DNA of 64,000 bases from GCA-2862585 sp965277895 (GTDB lineage: Bacteria; Bacteroidota; Bacteroidia; Flavobacteriales; UBA7312): contig CBDIDR010000001.1 in NCBI GenBank assembly GCA_965277895.1, positions 1,302,001 to 1,366,000 on the forward strand, in the 5' to 3' direction. A program made the position numbers and the translations under genes. A model generated the notes under the pieces. That model was not told the DNA's origin. It did not search any database and saw only the letters and a list, made by a program, of their open reading frames with translations. Of this stretch, positions 17,299 through 27,000 are shown in pieces (within the stretch, counting starts at the first letter, position 1; the number at the start of each line of letters is the position of its first letter).

Positions 17299-18159
17299 AT
17301 GAATAAAAATAAAAAATTTAATACAGCAATAACGTTAGAAAGCGGAGCAAAATTGCTCGATTTATCAACACCAATTGTCATGGGTATTTTAAACCTTACT
17401 GATGACTCATTTTTTGATGGTGGAAAACATAATTCTGAAAATAAAGCACTGAAGCAAACTGAAAAATTGCTCGAAGACGGAGCTACTATTATCGATATAG
17501 GTGCCTACTCTTCTAGACCTAATGCTAGACATATTTCTGCAGACGAGGAATGGCAAAGACTAGAAAATAATCTGAAAAATATTAACAACGAATTTCCATC
17601 TGCTATCCTATCCATAGATACCTTTCGTTCAGAAATAGCAAGACGCTCAATTGAGGCTGGTGGAGACTTGATAAATGATATTTCAGCTGGTGAGCTTGAC
17701 GGTAAAATGTTCGACACAATTGCTCAATTAAAGGTGCCTTACATAATAATGCATATGAAAGGTACACCCCAAAATATGCAAGACAACCCTCAATATGACT
17801 GCATTGAGGATGAAGTGAAAATCTATTTTGAAAAAAAGATAAATCAACTAAATGAAAAGGGTGTGAAAGATATCATCATTGACCCTGGCTTTGGTTTTGG
17901 AAAGACTTTAGAACACAATTACCAATTGCTTAATCGATTAGAGCACTTACACGCACTAAATTTACCACTTCTTGCAGGAGTTTCTAGAAAATCCATGATT
18001 TACAAGCCTCTAGGTACTGATGCAGAACATGCTCTTAATGGTACTAGCGTTATTCATACAATGTGCCTAGATAAAGGGGTATCTATTTTGAGGGCACATG
18101 ACGTTAGGGAAGCTATGGAATGTGTAAAATTAACTAACTTCGCCAAAACGAATTTGTAA
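17299..18159 (+). CDS. folP: Dihydropteroate synthase
   Basis: Joins 4-aminobenzoate to hydroxymethyl-dihydropterin pyrophosphate in folate synthesis; the sulfonamide target. Motifs follow the family order: MGILNLTDDSFFDGG, DIGAYSSRPNA, SIDTFRSEIA, NDISAG, MHMKGTPQNMQ, DPGFGFGKT, AGVSRKSMI and the C-terminal RAHDV. The loop sequences LTDDSFF and GAYSSRPNA differ slightly from the Proteobacterial NVTPDSFSDGG and GGESTRPGA but fit Bacteroidota. Length 286 is normal. The stop overlaps the cdaA start by 1 base (TAATG), so the two are translationally coupled. Confidence 0.96.
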   Translation: MNKNKKFNTAITLESGAKLLDLSTPIVMGILNLTDDSFFDGGKHNSENKALKQTEKLLEDGATIIDIGAYSSRPNARHISADEEWQRLENNLKNINNEFPSAILSIDTFRSEIARRSIEAGGDLINDISAGELDGKMFDTIAQLKVPYIIMHMKGTPQNMQDNPQYDCIEDEVKIYFEKKINQLNEKGVKDIIIDPGFGFGKTLEHNYQLLNRLEHLHALNLPLLAGVSRKSMIYKPLGTDAEHALNGTSVIHTMCLDKGVSILRAHDVREAMECVKLTNFAKTNL

Positions 18160-18935
18160 TGGGTTTTCTCGAATTTAACATACTTGATATTGTCGACATC
18201 TTTTTGGTGGCTATTCTTTTATATCAATTGTATAAACTGATAAAAGGGACTGTTGCTATTAAGATTTTTATTGGAATTGCAGCAATCTATCTCTTGTGGA
18301 AACTGGTAGAAGCCTTACAAATGGACTTGCTCAGTGAAATTCTTGGACAATTCATTGGTGTAGGTGTTTTAGCCGTAATTATTGTTTTCCAACAAGAAGT
18401 CAGACGTTTCTTATTAATGATTGGGAATACCAAATTTTTCTCTAAAGATGGGGTATTAAAGTTCAATTGGATAAACGATGAAACAGCTGCTGAAGTTAAT
18501 GTGTCCGCAATCACAGATGCTTGTGAGAAAATGGCAAGTACAAAGACTGGTGCTATTATTGTCGTTACTAGAGAAAATGGACTACCAAACTATATTGAAA
18601 CTGGTGAAAGTATAAATTCAAAAACTTCTAGCATTCTTCTTCAAAGTATCTTCTTTAAAAATAGTCCACTACATGACGGTGCTGTAATAATTACAGGAAA
18701 TACCGTTAAAGCCGCAAGGTGTGTGCTACCAACAATTGAGAATGAAAACTTTCCATCAAATCTAGGGATGCGTCACAGAGCAGCTGCAGGTATTTCAGAA
18801 AATACTGATTGTATTGCAATTATCGTTTCTGAAGAAAGAGGCAAAATTTCTGTTGCTCAAAAAGGTAAACTAGAAATAAGCTTATCTGCCGAGCAGCTTA
18901 AAGAATTACTTCAAAAAGAATTACACCAAAAGTAA
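18159..18935 (+). CDS. cdaA: Diadenylate cyclase CdaA (c-di-AMP synthase)
   Basis: Makes the second messenger cyclic di-AMP from two ATP. Three N-terminal membrane helices (about 8-75) are followed by the DAC domain with the two catalytic motifs SPLHDGAVIITG and GMRHRAAAGISENTD. A short acidic tail ends the 258-residue protein, typical of CdaA rather than DisA. It is coupled to folP; the glmM and cdaR genes that flank cdaA in Firmicutes are absent here (glmM is at 51818). The gene ends back to back with the oppC-like gene on the other strand (no base between the stops). Confidence 0.95.
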   Translation: MGFLEFNILDIVDIFLVAILLYQLYKLIKGTVAIKIFIGIAAIYLLWKLVEALQMDLLSEILGQFIGVGVLAVIIVFQQEVRRFLLMIGNTKFFSKDGVLKFNWINDETAAEVNVSAITDACEKMASTKTGAIIVVTRENGLPNYIETGESINSKTSSILLQSIFFKNSPLHDGAVIITGNTVKAARCVLPTIENENFPSNLGMRHRAAAGISENTDCIAIIVSEERGKISVAQKGKLEISLSAEQLKELLQKELHQK

Positions 18936-20255
18936 TTAGCTCTTCAACCTTGGGTCAAGGGCATCTCTCAGACCTTCTCCAATAAGATTGTAAATCGTAA
19001 TGGTAATGAATATGGCAAAACCAGGGAACATTACCAACCACCATGCTTCAAACTCCTGACGTCCCAAGTTCAGCAAAGAACCCCAAGTAACCACGTCATC
19101 TGGCACTCCAATACCAAGGAATGATAATGAGCTTTCTATTAGAATAGCCGAGGCTACACCAAAGGCAATAGATACAAAAACGGGTGCTAGAGCATTCGGT
19201 AAAGCGTGTTTTGCTATGGCTCTAAAGTTTGAAAAACCTAAGGATTTAGCGGCTTGAATATATTCCAGTTCTCTAATCCTTAAAAATTCCGCTCTCGTAA
19301 AACGAGCAATACCAGTCCATGAAGTTAGACCAATAATGACCATTATTAGCCAAATACTTCTAACAAAAATCGCTGAAATAGTAATGATTAAAATTAATCT
19401 TGGAATAGAGTTTAATATTTCAATTCCTCTTGAAATATAAGTATCAATAGGTACACTCACTTCTTTACCCAGCCAACCGAAATTCAATAAACGTGAAAGT
19501 AGCCTCATCCCTACTATAATCCCTACAATTATGAGCAAACTGATTATGAGTTCAATCACTCCATTGCCTTCAGAAAAAGCATTAGCTAAAGTGTATTTTC
19601 TTACACCAAATCCGAAGAAAAAAGCTAGAAAAACACCAAGCAGTGTAAATATATATTTTACTCTAGGCATCAATAAATTTGTATCGCCAAAAAAACCTGC
19701 TAAAGCTCCTAAAAAGACACCTATTACACTAGCAATTCCCATAGCAAGAACTCCTACTAATAATGAAATTCTTGTACCATGGATTAAACCCGACGCTAAA
19801 TCTCTACCGATTTTGTCAGTACCCATGATGTGTCGAAGTCTAGATGGAATAGCAACAATCTCATTATTACTATTTTTATAACGTTGCTCATCTAATGGAG
19901 AAACGTATTCTCTATTATATCTATCCCCTTTATCTGGCGAATAAGGAATTGGAGCCCACACTACACTTTCTAACTCTAACTTTCTCCAGTCAGTGATATC
20001 AAACTGTAACATTTCAACTACGCCTGCATCATTCTTTACTGAATCAACCTTTGAAGGGTTTACTAAAGTTGAGAATGCTGGATAAAACGATTCTCCTTTA
20101 TATTTACAGTACAAGGGTTGATCATTGGCTATAATTGGTGCAAATAAGGCGATGAATACCAAACCAATAAGAATGTATAATGAGATAAGTGCTGGCTTAT
20201 TCTTTTTGAATTGTTGCCAAGCGTATTTTTTAAACGAAAAATTATTCTGTTCCAT
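18936..20255 (-). CDS. ABC transporter permease, OppC/DppC type, enlarged
   Basis: Second membrane subunit of the peptide-type importer. N-terminal helix (about 20-42) with an ALISLYILIGLVFIALFAPI pattern, then an enlarged periplasmic loop, then the permease domain. The GTDKIGRDLASGLIHGTRISL segment is the classic OppC motif and EYIQAAKSLGFSNFRAIAKH is the EAA loop; the protein ends GEGLRDALDPRLKS. At 439 residues it is about 140 longer than typical OppC: the loop after helix 1 and an extra hydrophobic region at about 190-270, inserted between the first helices of the permease domain, account for this. It starts 6 bases after the oppB-like gene. Confidence 0.9.
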   Translation of the reverse strand: MEQNNFSFKKYAWQQFKKNKPALISLYILIGLVFIALFAPIIANDQPLYCKYKGESFYPAFSTLVNPSKVDSVKNDAGVVEMLQFDITDWRKLELESVVWAPIPYSPDKGDRYNREYVSPLDEQRYKNSNNEIVAIPSRLRHIMGTDKIGRDLASGLIHGTRISLLVGVLAMGIASVIGVFLGALAGFFGDTNLLMPRVKYIFTLLGVFLAFFFGFGVRKYTLANAFSEGNGVIELIISLLIIVGIIVGMRLLSRLLNFGWLGKEVSVPIDTYISRGIEILNSIPRLILIITISAIFVRSIWLIMVIIGLTSWTGIARFTRAEFLRIRELEYIQAAKSLGFSNFRAIAKHALPNALAPVFVSIAFGVASAILIESSLSFLGIGVPDDVVTWGSLLNLGRQEFEAWWLVMFPGFAIFITITIYNLIGEGLRDALDPRLKS

Positions 20256-20261
20256 ATCTGT

Positions 20262-21758
20262 TTATTTGTAAGAAATTCTTGGATCAACAACTGCATAAAG
20301 TACATCGGCAACTAAATAGCCAATCATGGTTAAAAAACCGATTATTGTAAATACCGCTACAATCATTGGATAATCCGAATTCAGAATAGAGTTATATATT
20401 TCAAATCCCATTCCTGGAATGGTAAAGATGGTTTCTATAATTACAGAACCACCAATTGCTAGTGGGAAAATATTGGCAAATACCGTAATAATCGGTAACA
20501 ATGAATTTCTCAAAGCATGCTTCATAACGACTTTGCCCTCTCCTAAGCCTTTGGCTCTTGCTGTTCTTATATAATCTTGTCCAAAGACATCAATTACACC
20601 TACTCGCATAATTCTACTTAAGAAGGCAAAAGAACTGTATGTGTAAGTAATTAGTGGTAATATAAAGAAAGGTGCTCTGTGAGCAGTTTTTTCCCAAAAC
20701 GACCATTCAGGATTGAATAATGTAGGGTCTTGAATTCCAGATACTGGAAACCATCTTAGTGTATCAGGATTAGCAAAAGTATACAGTAACAATACCCCTA
20801 TAAAAAATCCAGGCATTGAGTATAATACAAATACTACTATTGAAGATACTCTATCAAACCTACTGTCTTTCTTATAAGCTGAATAAATACCTAGTGGAAT
20901 ACTGATGATGTAAGCGAATAACACCGATAATATAGAGAATGAAAATGAAATCCATACTTTAGACCATATCTTGGTATTTATAGGCTGACTATCTATGTAA
21001 GAATAGCCAAAATCACCTCTTACAACACCTTTTCTATTTTCACCATCACCAAATAGCCAAAAGTGGTATTGATTTTTAGAACCGTACCATATAATTTGGG
21101 GGACATAACTTTTCCAAGAGGATTGTTGGCTAAGCATAGTATCGTATGATACTTTAGCTAAATCAAACTCCTTTTTTACGCTTGATAAGAAACTGTACTT
21201 TGCATAAAGTTGATTTAAGGAATTGAACTTTGATTCTAATACGCTTGGGTTAGCTGTTTCCAGCATTGCATTTACCTCAAAATTAGATTGAGTAATAACA
21301 TCATTTATTTCGTTTTTAGAATAGACTGGGCTACCATCACTATCTAAATTACCGTTAAATATTTGATCTAATTCTAGAGAGAAATGGCTTTCCTGTGCTT
21401 TAGTCATCTGATTAAAATAGGCAGAAACATCTTCCCAATTTCCATAATAATGCGAAAGTTCACTCAAGGTAGCAGAATGGTCTTTATCGGCTACTTTGTA
21501 GAGAGTGTCGCAGTCGCTTATAGAACCAAAACTGAAATAGAATACTGGTAAGTCAAGACCTAATTTTTTACGTAAATCTTGTTTTGTTTTCTTAGAAGCA
21601 TTAGACTGTTGATTGGCTGCTCCTTCCTTGTCCGCTGAGTTGGATAATTTCTCAACAGGATCAGCCGGAGCACTGATGCTTATGATAAATGCCAACAAAG
21701 AAATTGCCAATAATGTTGGTATAAAAATAAGTATTCGTTTTGCAATATATTTTAACAT
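20262..21758 (-). CDS. ABC transporter permease, OppB/DppB type, with large periplasmic insertion
   Basis: First membrane subunit of the importer. The N-terminal helix and ISISAPADPVEKL resemble GDP-x-x motifs of OppB. About 170 extra residues (about 40-225, hydrophilic and helical) follow before the permease domain with DYIRTARAKGLGEGKVV (EAA loop) and a terminal DVLYAVVDPRISYK. Total 498 residues against about 310 for E. coli OppB. The insertion is predicted to face the periplasm and could contact the binding lipoprotein. It lies 11 bases after the binding-protein gene. No ATP-binding subunits are encoded nearby. Confidence 0.9.
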   Translation of the reverse strand: MLKYIAKRILIFIPTLLAISLLAFIISISAPADPVEKLSNSADKEGAANQQSNASKKTKQDLRKKLGLDLPVFYFSFGSISDCDTLYKVADKDHSATLSELSHYYGNWEDVSAYFNQMTKAQESHFSLELDQIFNGNLDSDGSPVYSKNEINDVITQSNFEVNAMLETANPSVLESKFNSLNQLYAKYSFLSSVKKEFDLAKVSYDTMLSQQSSWKSYVPQIIWYGSKNQYHFWLFGDGENRKGVVRGDFGYSYIDSQPINTKIWSKVWISFSFSILSVLFAYIISIPLGIYSAYKKDSRFDRVSSIVVFVLYSMPGFFIGVLLLYTFANPDTLRWFPVSGIQDPTLFNPEWSFWEKTAHRAPFFILPLITYTYSSFAFLSRIMRVGVIDVFGQDYIRTARAKGLGEGKVVMKHALRNSLLPIITVFANIFPLAIGGSVIIETIFTIPGMGFEIYNSILNSDYPMIVAVFTIIGFLTMIGYLVADVLYAVVDPRISYK

Positions 21759-21769
21759 ATCTAGAGTGT

Positions 21770-23530
21770 TTAAGGCATTGGGGTTTGATTGATATAACTG
21801 TCTTTTAACTTAAAGTTATGCAGTACAAAACCTGGTTTTTCATAGTACATATTTGCATTATCAAAACGCTTATGAATCACAATTTTTCGTTTTGGGCTAT
21901 ACATGAATACGTAGGGTTGGTCTTCATATATTTTTGCTTGTAGTTGCCAGATTGCATGTCTATGCTCTTCAGGGTCAATGGCAGCATTTGCAGCATCAAT
22001 TAGAGAATCGCTAAAGGCATCACCAAAGCCACAGAAGTTAGAGCCTTTGTTGGCCCAAGATGATGTATGCCACAGCTGATAAGGGTTAGAGTAAGAGGCT
22101 GATCCACCCCATCCGCCTAACATCATGTCAAAGTCATGCTCCTGAGCGTTTTTATAAAACAAGGTAAAATCCATTGGATTTGGATTAACTTCAACACCAG
22201 CTCGCCACATGCTTTCTTTTATCATAAGAGCAGTTTCTTTTGAAGCAGCGCCACTCATATAACTTAATTCAAAACTTAGCTGAAGCTTTTCGCCGTTAAC
22301 CATCTTATCTCTCACATTATCGTCATCTGTATCAATCCAACCGGCTTCATCTAAAAGTTTTTTAGCCTTTTCTACATCTAACTCAATAAGTTTAAGTGTG
22401 TCGTTATAATTCTTCTTAAGATTTGATAATTGAGCTACTTGTCTGGAACCTTCTCCATGAAGTAAAACTTCTATAATTTCATCTACAGGTACTAAATGAG
22501 CCATAGCACGACGTACTTTAACATCTTTAAAGAATTTCTTTCTCTTTATACCGTCTGGTCGTGTATTAAGACCTGCGTAGTAATATGAATACTGGTTTAA
22601 AAAGTCAGAGTGGTAATTTTCATTAAAATATTCGTGTTTCTGAAGCTTAAAGAGCTTAGACGTTCCAACTCTATTAGTAGCGTCTAATTCCTGGCTCTTT
22701 AGCGATAAGAATACAGAGGCATCATCAGTGATTATCTTAAAAATGATTTCTTCAGGGTAGTTCTGGTTATATATCAATGTATCATTATCACCCCACCAAT
22801 TTTCTTTTTTCTTGGCAATGATGTACGAACCCGTTTCCCATTCTGAAATTTGGTAAGGTCCTAAGCCTACTAAACGTTCTGGCTGATACCTATTGTCTCC
22901 ATGGTTAAAAGCATTAAACCAATCAGACCATTCTTTTTTCTCTTTAAAATTTGGATTGTGTATTTCTTCAAAGGTAAGGTCGTCAAGAACACCTTCTGGA
23001 TCCCAATGTGATTTTTGCTGAATATATACCTCAGAAAAAATGTTTGCATTAGTAACGTTTTTACCAAAAGCTACCATTGTAAATTTCTTAGGGTTATCAG
23101 GGTCAAGAATAACATTTTTGATAACTGAGGAGTAGTTTCCTCTCACATTGGCATTGTCAGTTAGTGGACAAATCTGAAGTTTTGCTGTAAATACTACATC
23201 ATCGGCAGTTAGTTCACTTCCATCTTCCCATTTTACATCATCTCTTAATTCATAATGGTAACGTAGGCCGTCTTCCGAAATTTCTGGAAGTGTCTTCACT
23301 AAAGAAGGCATATATTCCAAGCTCTCCAAGTCTAATTTAACTAAGGTTTTTTGAGTGTGTTCAAATATAAAGGAACGCATCACCGAGTTGTCGTTAAAGG
23401 GGTGTAGACCATCGGGGTTTGATGAGATATGAGCAATTACAATATTTTTTGATAAATCTCTATTGTCAACGCATGCTGATAGTAGAACTATTGAAATTAT
23501 GACAGTAAGCAAATTCTTATACATAATCAT
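21770..23530 (-). CDS. ABC transporter substrate-binding lipoprotein, SBP family 5 (peptide type)
   Basis: Captures a solute, most likely a peptide, and delivers it to the permeases encoded downstream. The signal peptide ends in a lipobox (IVLLSAC), so the mature protein is anchored through Cys 20. The SBP_bac_5 fold is visible from HISSNPDGLHPFNDNS, the LVKTLPEISEDGLRYHYELRDDVKWEDGSELTADDV region and GGWGGSASYSNPYQLWHTSSW. Length 586 fits the OppA/DppA class. Start codons at 23530 and 23524 are both possible. A TTG-N21-TATATTTG promoter lies just upstream, so this gene heads the three-gene operon. Confidence 0.92.
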   Translation of the reverse strand: MIMYKNLLTVIISIVLLSACVDNRDLSKNIVIAHISSNPDGLHPFNDNSVMRSFIFEHTQKTLVKLDLESLEYMPSLVKTLPEISEDGLRYHYELRDDVKWEDGSELTADDVVFTAKLQICPLTDNANVRGNYSSVIKNVILDPDNPKKFTMVAFGKNVTNANIFSEVYIQQKSHWDPEGVLDDLTFEEIHNPNFKEKKEWSDWFNAFNHGDNRYQPERLVGLGPYQISEWETGSYIIAKKKENWWGDNDTLIYNQNYPEEIIFKIITDDASVFLSLKSQELDATNRVGTSKLFKLQKHEYFNENYHSDFLNQYSYYYAGLNTRPDGIKRKKFFKDVKVRRAMAHLVPVDEIIEVLLHGEGSRQVAQLSNLKKNYNDTLKLIELDVEKAKKLLDEAGWIDTDDDNVRDKMVNGEKLQLSFELSYMSGAASKETALMIKESMWRAGVEVNPNPMDFTLFYKNAQEHDFDMMLGGWGGSASYSNPYQLWHTSSWANKGSNFCGFGDAFSDSLIDAANAAIDPEEHRHAIWQLQAKIYEDQPYVFMYSPKRKIVIHKRFDNANMYYEKPGFVLHNFKLKDSYINQTPMP

Positions 23531-23547
23531 TTTTTTGAGTAGTGATG

Positions 23548-23579
23548 CAAATATAACATTCCGCTCGATTTATTTACAA
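23548..23579 (-). promoter_or_regulatory. Promoter of the peptide importer operon
   Basis: On the minus strand a TTG at 23577-23579, 21 bases, then TATATTTG at 23548-23555: both Bacteroidota consensus parts are present, 18 bases before the start codon. Confidence 0.7.
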
Positions 23580-23626
23580 TCTGAATACTGAATTTATTGG
23601 CAATCTAAATAAAAAATAAAAATGTT

Positions 23627-23656
23627 TTGTATAACAGTGTAAATCGTATAAATTTG
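23627..23656 (+). promoter_or_regulatory. Promoter of tRNA-Ser(GCT)
   Basis: TTG at 23627-23629, 19 bases, TAAATTTG at 23649-23656: exact match to TTG-N19-TAnnTTTG, 17 bases before the tRNA. Confidence 0.78.
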
Positions 23657-23673
23657 CACCCTTCTTAATTTCT

Positions 23674-23760
23674 GGAGAGGTGGCTGAGTGGCTGAAAGCG
23701 GCACCCTGCTAAGGTGTTATACCGGTAACGGTATCGGGGGTTCGAATCCCCCTCTCTCCG
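23674..23760 (+). tRNA. tRNA-Ser (anticodon GCT)
   Basis: 87 nt type II tRNA. Acceptor GGAGAGG/TCTCTCC with one G-U pair and discriminator G as expected for serine. Anticodon loop CTGCTAA carries GCT, reading AGC/AGU. The long variable arm (TTATACCGGTAACGGTAT) and T arm GGGGG-TTCGAAT-CCCCC are clear. CCA is not encoded. Confidence 0.96.
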
Positions 23761-23775
23761 CAAAAATTTAAGAGT

Positions 23776-23805
23776 TTGGCTGTCTGCTTTATTTGATTAG
23801 TTTTG
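23776..23805 (+). promoter_or_regulatory. Promoter of tRNA-Pro(TGG)
   Basis: TTG at 23776-23778, 19 bases, TAGTTTTG at 23798-23805: exact consensus, 13 bases before the tRNA, so tRNA-Pro can be transcribed apart from tRNA-Ser. Confidence 0.75.
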
Positions 23806-23818
23806 CAGCCTCTACACT

Positions 23819-23893
23819 CGGGGTGTAGCGTAGCCCGGTCATCGCGCCTGCTTTGGGAGCAGGAGGTCGCAGGTTCGAATCCTGCCACCCCGA
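23819..23893 (+). tRNA. tRNA-Pro (anticodon TGG)
   Basis: 75 nt. Acceptor CGGGGTG/CACCCCG, discriminator A, anticodon stem CCTGC/GCAGG with loop TTTGGGA, anticodon TGG. The C1-G72 pair is typical for bacterial tRNA-Pro. A terminator follows at 23896. Confidence 0.96.
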
Positions 23894-23895
23894 CT

Positions 23896-23928
23896 AAAAA
23901 AGGATTGATTAATTTCAATCCTTTTTTT
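23896..23928 (+). terminator. Intrinsic terminator after the tRNA-Pro gene
   Basis: AAAAAAGGATTGA paired with TCAATCCTTTTTTT around a short AT loop; strong stem and T tract, symmetrical enough to work on both strands. Confidence 0.85.
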
Positions 23929-23977
23929 AAACATTCTCTTCTCATAACCTTTCATTATTATATTTCGTACAATAGTT

Positions 23978-23985
23978 TAGTTTTG
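23978..23985 (+). promoter_or_regulatory. Promoter -7 element upstream of the giant T9SS cargo gene
   Basis: TAGTTTTG matches TAnnTTTG exactly, 31 bases before the TTG start at 24017. No good -33 TTG is visible. Confidence 0.45.
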
Positions 23986-24016
23986 TAATTAGTTTATTAA
24001 CCTAAACAAGCTTAAA

Positions 24017-27000
24017 TTGAAAAGGTTAGCCTTCATATTTATCGCTTTTTTGTGCTGTATATCTTCAAGCTATTCCCAAATTGATACTTCTTTTTGGTTT
24101 GTAGCACCTGAGGTATGGATTGGACACGATGATAGACCTATTTACCTTCGTTTTGCGTCCTTTGATGAACCAGCAACGGTGACCATTAGTCAACCGGCTA
24201 ATGCTTCTTTTCCAGTACAGACGCTTACTTTAGGTGCAAATGATGCTGCATCCATAGACCTCACTGCTTGGATAGATATTATTGAGAACAAACCTTACAA
24301 TGAGATCTTAACCTATGGAATATATATATCTTCGACTGCACTAGTAACTTCATACTATGAAGAGGGCTCAACGAATAATCCTGATATTTTTGCTTTGAAA
24401 GGTCAAAATGCACTTGGTCTAGAATTTTACACGCCTTTCCAAACGTTTCTTAATAACAATTATACAGAGAGTAAAGCTGGTATTGATATTGTAGCTACTG
24501 AGGATAATACCGAAATTCAAATTACACCCACCCAAAATCTTGAAGGCTATTTAGCTAATATTCCATTTACCATTAATCTAAACAAGGGTGAAACTTATTC
24601 CTTACGGGCAAGTAGCACTCTTGGTTCTTTACACCCTTCTGGTACACATATTATAAGTGATAAACCCATTGCTGTTTCTGTTAGTGATGATTCAGTTCTT
24701 GGCAACCCTTACTATGGTCCAACTGCTTATGACTTAATGGCCGACCAACTTATTCCAGTAGAGCAAATGGGACTAGAGTATATCGTTATTAAAGGGGAAT
24801 TAAACGAAGAGGACAAAATTTATATTACTGCCTCGGAAGATAATACAGATATACTTGTTGGAGGAGCTGTAGTTGCTACCATAAATACCAGCGAAACGTA
24901 CCAACTAGATCTATTTGACCCATCCATTTACTTTACAACTTCTAAACCCGTGGTGGCTCTGCATATGACAGGTTATGGTTCTGAACTTTGTGGTGCTATC
25001 TTACCTCCTATCAACTGTACGGGTTCGCAAAACGTATCTTTTATTCGTTCAGTAAGTAATCCTTTTTTTAAATTAAATATTTTAGTGAAGTCTGGTGGAG
25101 AAGACGACTTTTTATTCAATGGTGCTAGTGGAATAATACAGGAAACTGATTTTGAGGATGTACCAAATACCTCTGGCGAATGGAAATTCGCATCAATTAC
25201 TGAGCCATCATTTGTGACTGTACTGACAAACTCAAATATCTCTAATGATTCATCTTTTTTCCATGTTGGAATTATTATGGGGCGAAACTCTTCTAGTAGA
25301 TACGGCTACTTTAGTAACTTCAACAAATTCCAACACGAAATCACTACATCTACCGAAACTTACTGTGAAGGTGATATATTGGTATTAAATGGAGAATACA
25401 TTGACAATACAGATTACAACTGGGATGGTCCTAACGGCTTTACTGCATCGGGAAATAATTTCACTTTTGGGATTGTTGAACCATCTGATAGTGGAACTTA
25501 CGTTCTTAGTGGTCAAATTGGCGAATGCGATGTAGTATCAGACTCTATTAATATCGTAATTAATGCTTTAGATGATGCTTCTTTCAGTATTAGTGACTTT
25601 TGTATTGGCACTGAAAACACAGCAACGATTAATGGAACCACAGGCGGCTCCTTTTCCTTGATTAACAGTTCTGGGGGAGCTATAATAAATCCGCTTAATG
25701 CTGCTATTAGTAATGCAACGGTTGGGGCTACATACGATGTGCAATATTCCACTTCTGGAGACTGCCCAAGTATCTCCGTTGAATCCACTACCGCTCTTCC
25801 ATTTGAGGACGCATCTTTTATTACTACTGACTTTTGCTTTGGAGATAATAATTCTATAATTATTACAGGAACAATTGGAGGACAGTTTTCATTTTCCACT
25901 AATCCAAATGGTGCTGAAATAGATGCTATCACTGGTGCTCTTTCTAACGTAACAGAAGGTAATATTTACAATATAGAATATACCACTCCCGGTTCTTCAT
26001 CCAGCTGTTCCAATAGTAGTCAAGAGGATGTTGAAGTATTCACTATTCCAAATAGTCCAATAGTGTCGCCACAAGAATACTGTGATGGAGAGGCCATTCT
26101 CCCCATAAATATAACTTCATCAGAAGCTGGCTCAGTGATTAGTTGGTATACTGAATCTACACTTACTGATTTTATACAGAGTTCAAATGCTTATGCTATT
26201 CCCTACTTTCTTGGAACTTCAACTGTATACCTAACCGAAACTAGTATTAATAACTGTATTAGTGATTACTCCTCCGCCATGCAAACGATCCACCCTTTGC
26301 CAAATATTAATGCAGGTTCAGACCAAACCATTTGTTTTGGTGAGAGCATTACACTTAGCGGAAGTGGTGGCATGAATTACTCATGGGATAATGACGTGCA
26401 AAATAATTTAGGCTTTACCCCTTCTGTTGGGCTCAACACCTATATCCTTATTGGAGAAAGTACGGAGAACTGCTTTAATAGTGATACTGTCAATATCTAT
26501 GTGAATCCTAGCCCTACTCCTTTTGCTGGTAACGACCGAGATGTTTGTGGAAAACAAACTGACCTATTAGCAACGGATAATGGTATTTCAGCCATTTGGG
26601 GCAATGCGTCTGCTATTTTTGGCAATATCAATACTCCACAAACTACAGTAAGTGTACCTGACTATGGCGTTTACACATTTAGTTGGACAGAAAGTAATGC
26701 TTTTGGATGCACAGCGACAGATGAAATTTCCATTAACTTTCTAGAAACTCCAGAAATAACACTTAGTACAAACTATGTTCAAATATGTGAAAATGAGGAA
26801 GTGATTCTTAATGGTTCGTCAAATAATTCCTCTAACCCAGAATGGTCTACAAATGGTAGTGGAAATTTTTTAACAACGGCTAACGCAATTATTTACGATT
26901 ATAGTCAAGCCGACATTGATAATGGAGAAGTCCAAGTCTATTTTACTTCTACTCTATATGATTGTACCGATACAGATACAATTACTGTTATCATTAAAGA

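Noticed and set aside
23709..23945. Minus-strand open frame over the tRNA-Ser and tRNA-Pro genes (contains GFEPATS and GIRTPDT-like phrases)
   Set aside because: It is the antisense shadow of two tRNA genes; this translation is a well-known false hypothetical protein.
25513..25932. 139-codon minus-strand frame inside the giant T9SS gene
   Set aside because: Antisense shadow; no signal or family features.
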